Shown one piece after another: positions 6,122 through 6,953 of a DNA stretch of 6,953 nt (its first letter is position 1; each line of letters starts with the position of its first letter). Source of the DNA: Spirochaetia bacterium. GTDB lineage: Bacteria; Spirochaetota; Spirochaetia; Treponematales; Rectinemataceae. Under the pieces are notes generated by a model that saw only the letters and a program-made list of their open reading frames with translations, was not told where the DNA came from and searched no databases. The position numbers were made by a program, and so were the translations under genes. Location of the stretch: the NCBI GenBank assembly GCA_021286925.1, contig JAJTBL010000098.1:1-6953 (forward strand). The letters run 5' to 3'.

Positions 6122-6953
6122 CGGGCGCCTCCGTTGGAAAGCATCAGTTTCAGCGAATAGTCCATGTGGCCTTCATCACGCAGGTCGTTGGAGTGGCGAT
6201 CATCCGAGCAGATCATGAAACGCGAAGCGGTTTCCGGTTTGACCGCAGGCAGCAGCTTGAGGAGGTCTTTGGCTGTTGAGCCTTCCCGCATCATGATATA
6301 CATGCCCTTTGCAGCTTTTTCTATAGCTTCTTCCGGTGTTGTACATTCGTGGTCTGAGCCGATGCCGGCTGCGACATAGGCTGAAAGGGCCGCTCCTGAC
6401 AGACCCGGCGCATGGCCGTCGATAGCTTTGCCTGCATTTTTAAAAAGGGCGATTTTGTCCATGAGCCTCGGATCCTGCGCAAGGACGCCGGGGTAATTCA
6501 TCACTTCCCCAAGGCCCAGCACCTTTGAGTCCTGCAAAAAGGGGTACATGTCGGAAGCATAGAGCGAAGCGCCCGCCGAATCGAAATCGGTTGCCGGAAC
6601 ACACGACGGCACCATGAAATAGATGTCCAGCGGCACTTCGCGGGATGCGTTGATCATAAACCTCATGCCGTCGTAGCCGAGGACATTCACAATTTCGTGT
6701 GGGTCGGCGACAATGGTCGTGGTTCCATGCGGCAGTACAACTTTGGCATATTCCGCCGGGGTGAGGAGTGAAGATTCGATATGAACATGCGCATCGATAA
6801 GGCCAGGCGCAAGATACATTCCTTGCAGGTCTATTGTCTCTTTGGCTTCAAGTTTGTCATTGATGCCGACAATGAGCCCCTTCCGGATTGAGATGGTTGC
6901 ATCCTCAAGAATCCTGCCACTGAAAAGATCCAGCATTTTGCAGTGGATGAGGT
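5887..6953 (-). CDS. ade: Adenine deaminase, N-terminal catalytic part (5' end off the window; frameshifted)
   Basis: Adenine deaminase hydrolyses adenine to hypoxanthine and ammonia with a metal-dependent amidohydrolase barrel. Counting from the internal ATG at 6936, the visible motifs are HVHIESS (50-56), ADPHEI (77-82), GLGEVMNYPG (141-150), IDGHAPGLSG (172-181), SDHE (194-197), MMREGS (215-220) and SDDRH (244-248), all typical of Ade. The frame stays open upstream of ATG 6936 to the window edge and encodes LIHCK just before it, matching the conserved Ade N-terminus. The true start is therefore probably outside the window, missing perhaps 20-60 residues. Real homology stops after residue 271 (GCC codon at 6126-6124). 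The remaining 78 codons, to the stop at 5887, are out of frame and unlike Ade, whose sequence continues in the frame starting at 6121. The two halves belong to one gene with a one-base deletion or a sequencing error. Confidence 0.88.
   Translation of the reverse strand, partial: LIHCKMLDLFSGRILEDATISIRKGLIVGINDKLEAKETIDLQGMYLAPGLIDAHVHIESSLLTPAEYAKVVLPHGTTTIVADPHEIVNVLGYDGMRFMINASREVPLDIYFMVPSCVPATDFDSAGASLYASDMYPFLQDSKVLGLGEVMNYPGVLAQDPRLMDKIALFKNAGKAIDGHAPGLSGAALSAYVAAGIGSDHECTTPEEAIEKAAKGMYIMMREGSTAKDLLKLLPAVKPETASRFMICSDDRHSNDLRDEGHMDYSLKLMLSNGGARWTLSASPVSMPVNGSGFPAPEPSAPDTKPTLLLFHPLTTSRLKKSLKTAVLSRKTAYLQEISNQSFLPSGTASISSG
6122..6132 (-). other. Frameshift site in ade, overlapping a GGAGG ribosome-binding-like motif
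   Basis: On the coding strand, GGAGG (6132-6128) is followed by CGCCCG and then ATG 6121. In the upstream frame this reads Gly-Gly-Ala-Arg-Trp and loses homology. Adding one base in the CCC run (6123-6125) gives Gly-Gly-Ala-Pro-Met-Asp and restores Ade. The simplest reading is a single C lost from a short homopolymer, either in the genome or in the assembly. Confidence 0.7.

Noticed and set aside
5887..6123. The last 78 codons of the upstream ade frame as a genuine alternative C-terminus
   Set aside because: The sequence after residue 271 has no similarity to Ade, while the overlapping frame from 6121 continues the family alignment immediately.

Overview
All genes lie on the minus strand and read from the high-coordinate end towards base 1. 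The order of transcription is: adenine deaminase (5' end outside the window, broken by a frameshift near 6122-6125); the xanthine dehydrogenase small subunit (2Fe-2S plus FAD); the xanthine dehydrogenase molybdenum subunit; an allantoinase/hydantoinase-type cyclic amidohydrolase; and the first 27 codons of a gene that looks like ygfK. Three of the four junctions are 4-base ATGA overlaps (3747-3750, 1489-1492, 80-83). The fourth, between adenine deaminase and xdhA, is a short gap of about 38 bases. This is one tightly coupled operon with no gene-free stretch over 300 bases, and I see no promoter, terminator, RNA gene, mobile element or CRISPR array.

The genes form a purine-breakdown route. Adenine deaminase makes hypoxanthine and ammonia. 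The two-subunit molybdenum hydroxylase interconverts hypoxanthine, xanthine and possibly urate. The cyclic amidohydrolase would open or trim a cyclic ureide or oxidised purine ring. YgfK is a flavin/NAD(P)-type oxidoreductase known from the E. coli ygeW-ygfK-ssnA-xdhD region and from the anaerobic urate/purine-degradation clusters of gut bacteria. The ygfK-like partner makes an anaerobe that ferments purines more likely than an aerobic uricase pathway. The small xdh subunit is a fused FeS-FAD protein as in Rhodobacter capsulatus XdhA, not the split YgfM plus XdhD layout of E. coli.

Base composition is about half G+C by eye. The gene content suits a fermentative anaerobe, such as a gut or sediment Firmicute or spirochaete, but I cannot assign a phylum from the sequence.

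The points most worth a second look are the adenine deaminase frameshift (one missing base restores a full-length protein, and a strong ribosome-binding site sits just before the downstream half), the operon composition, and the unknown substrate of the amidohydrolase.
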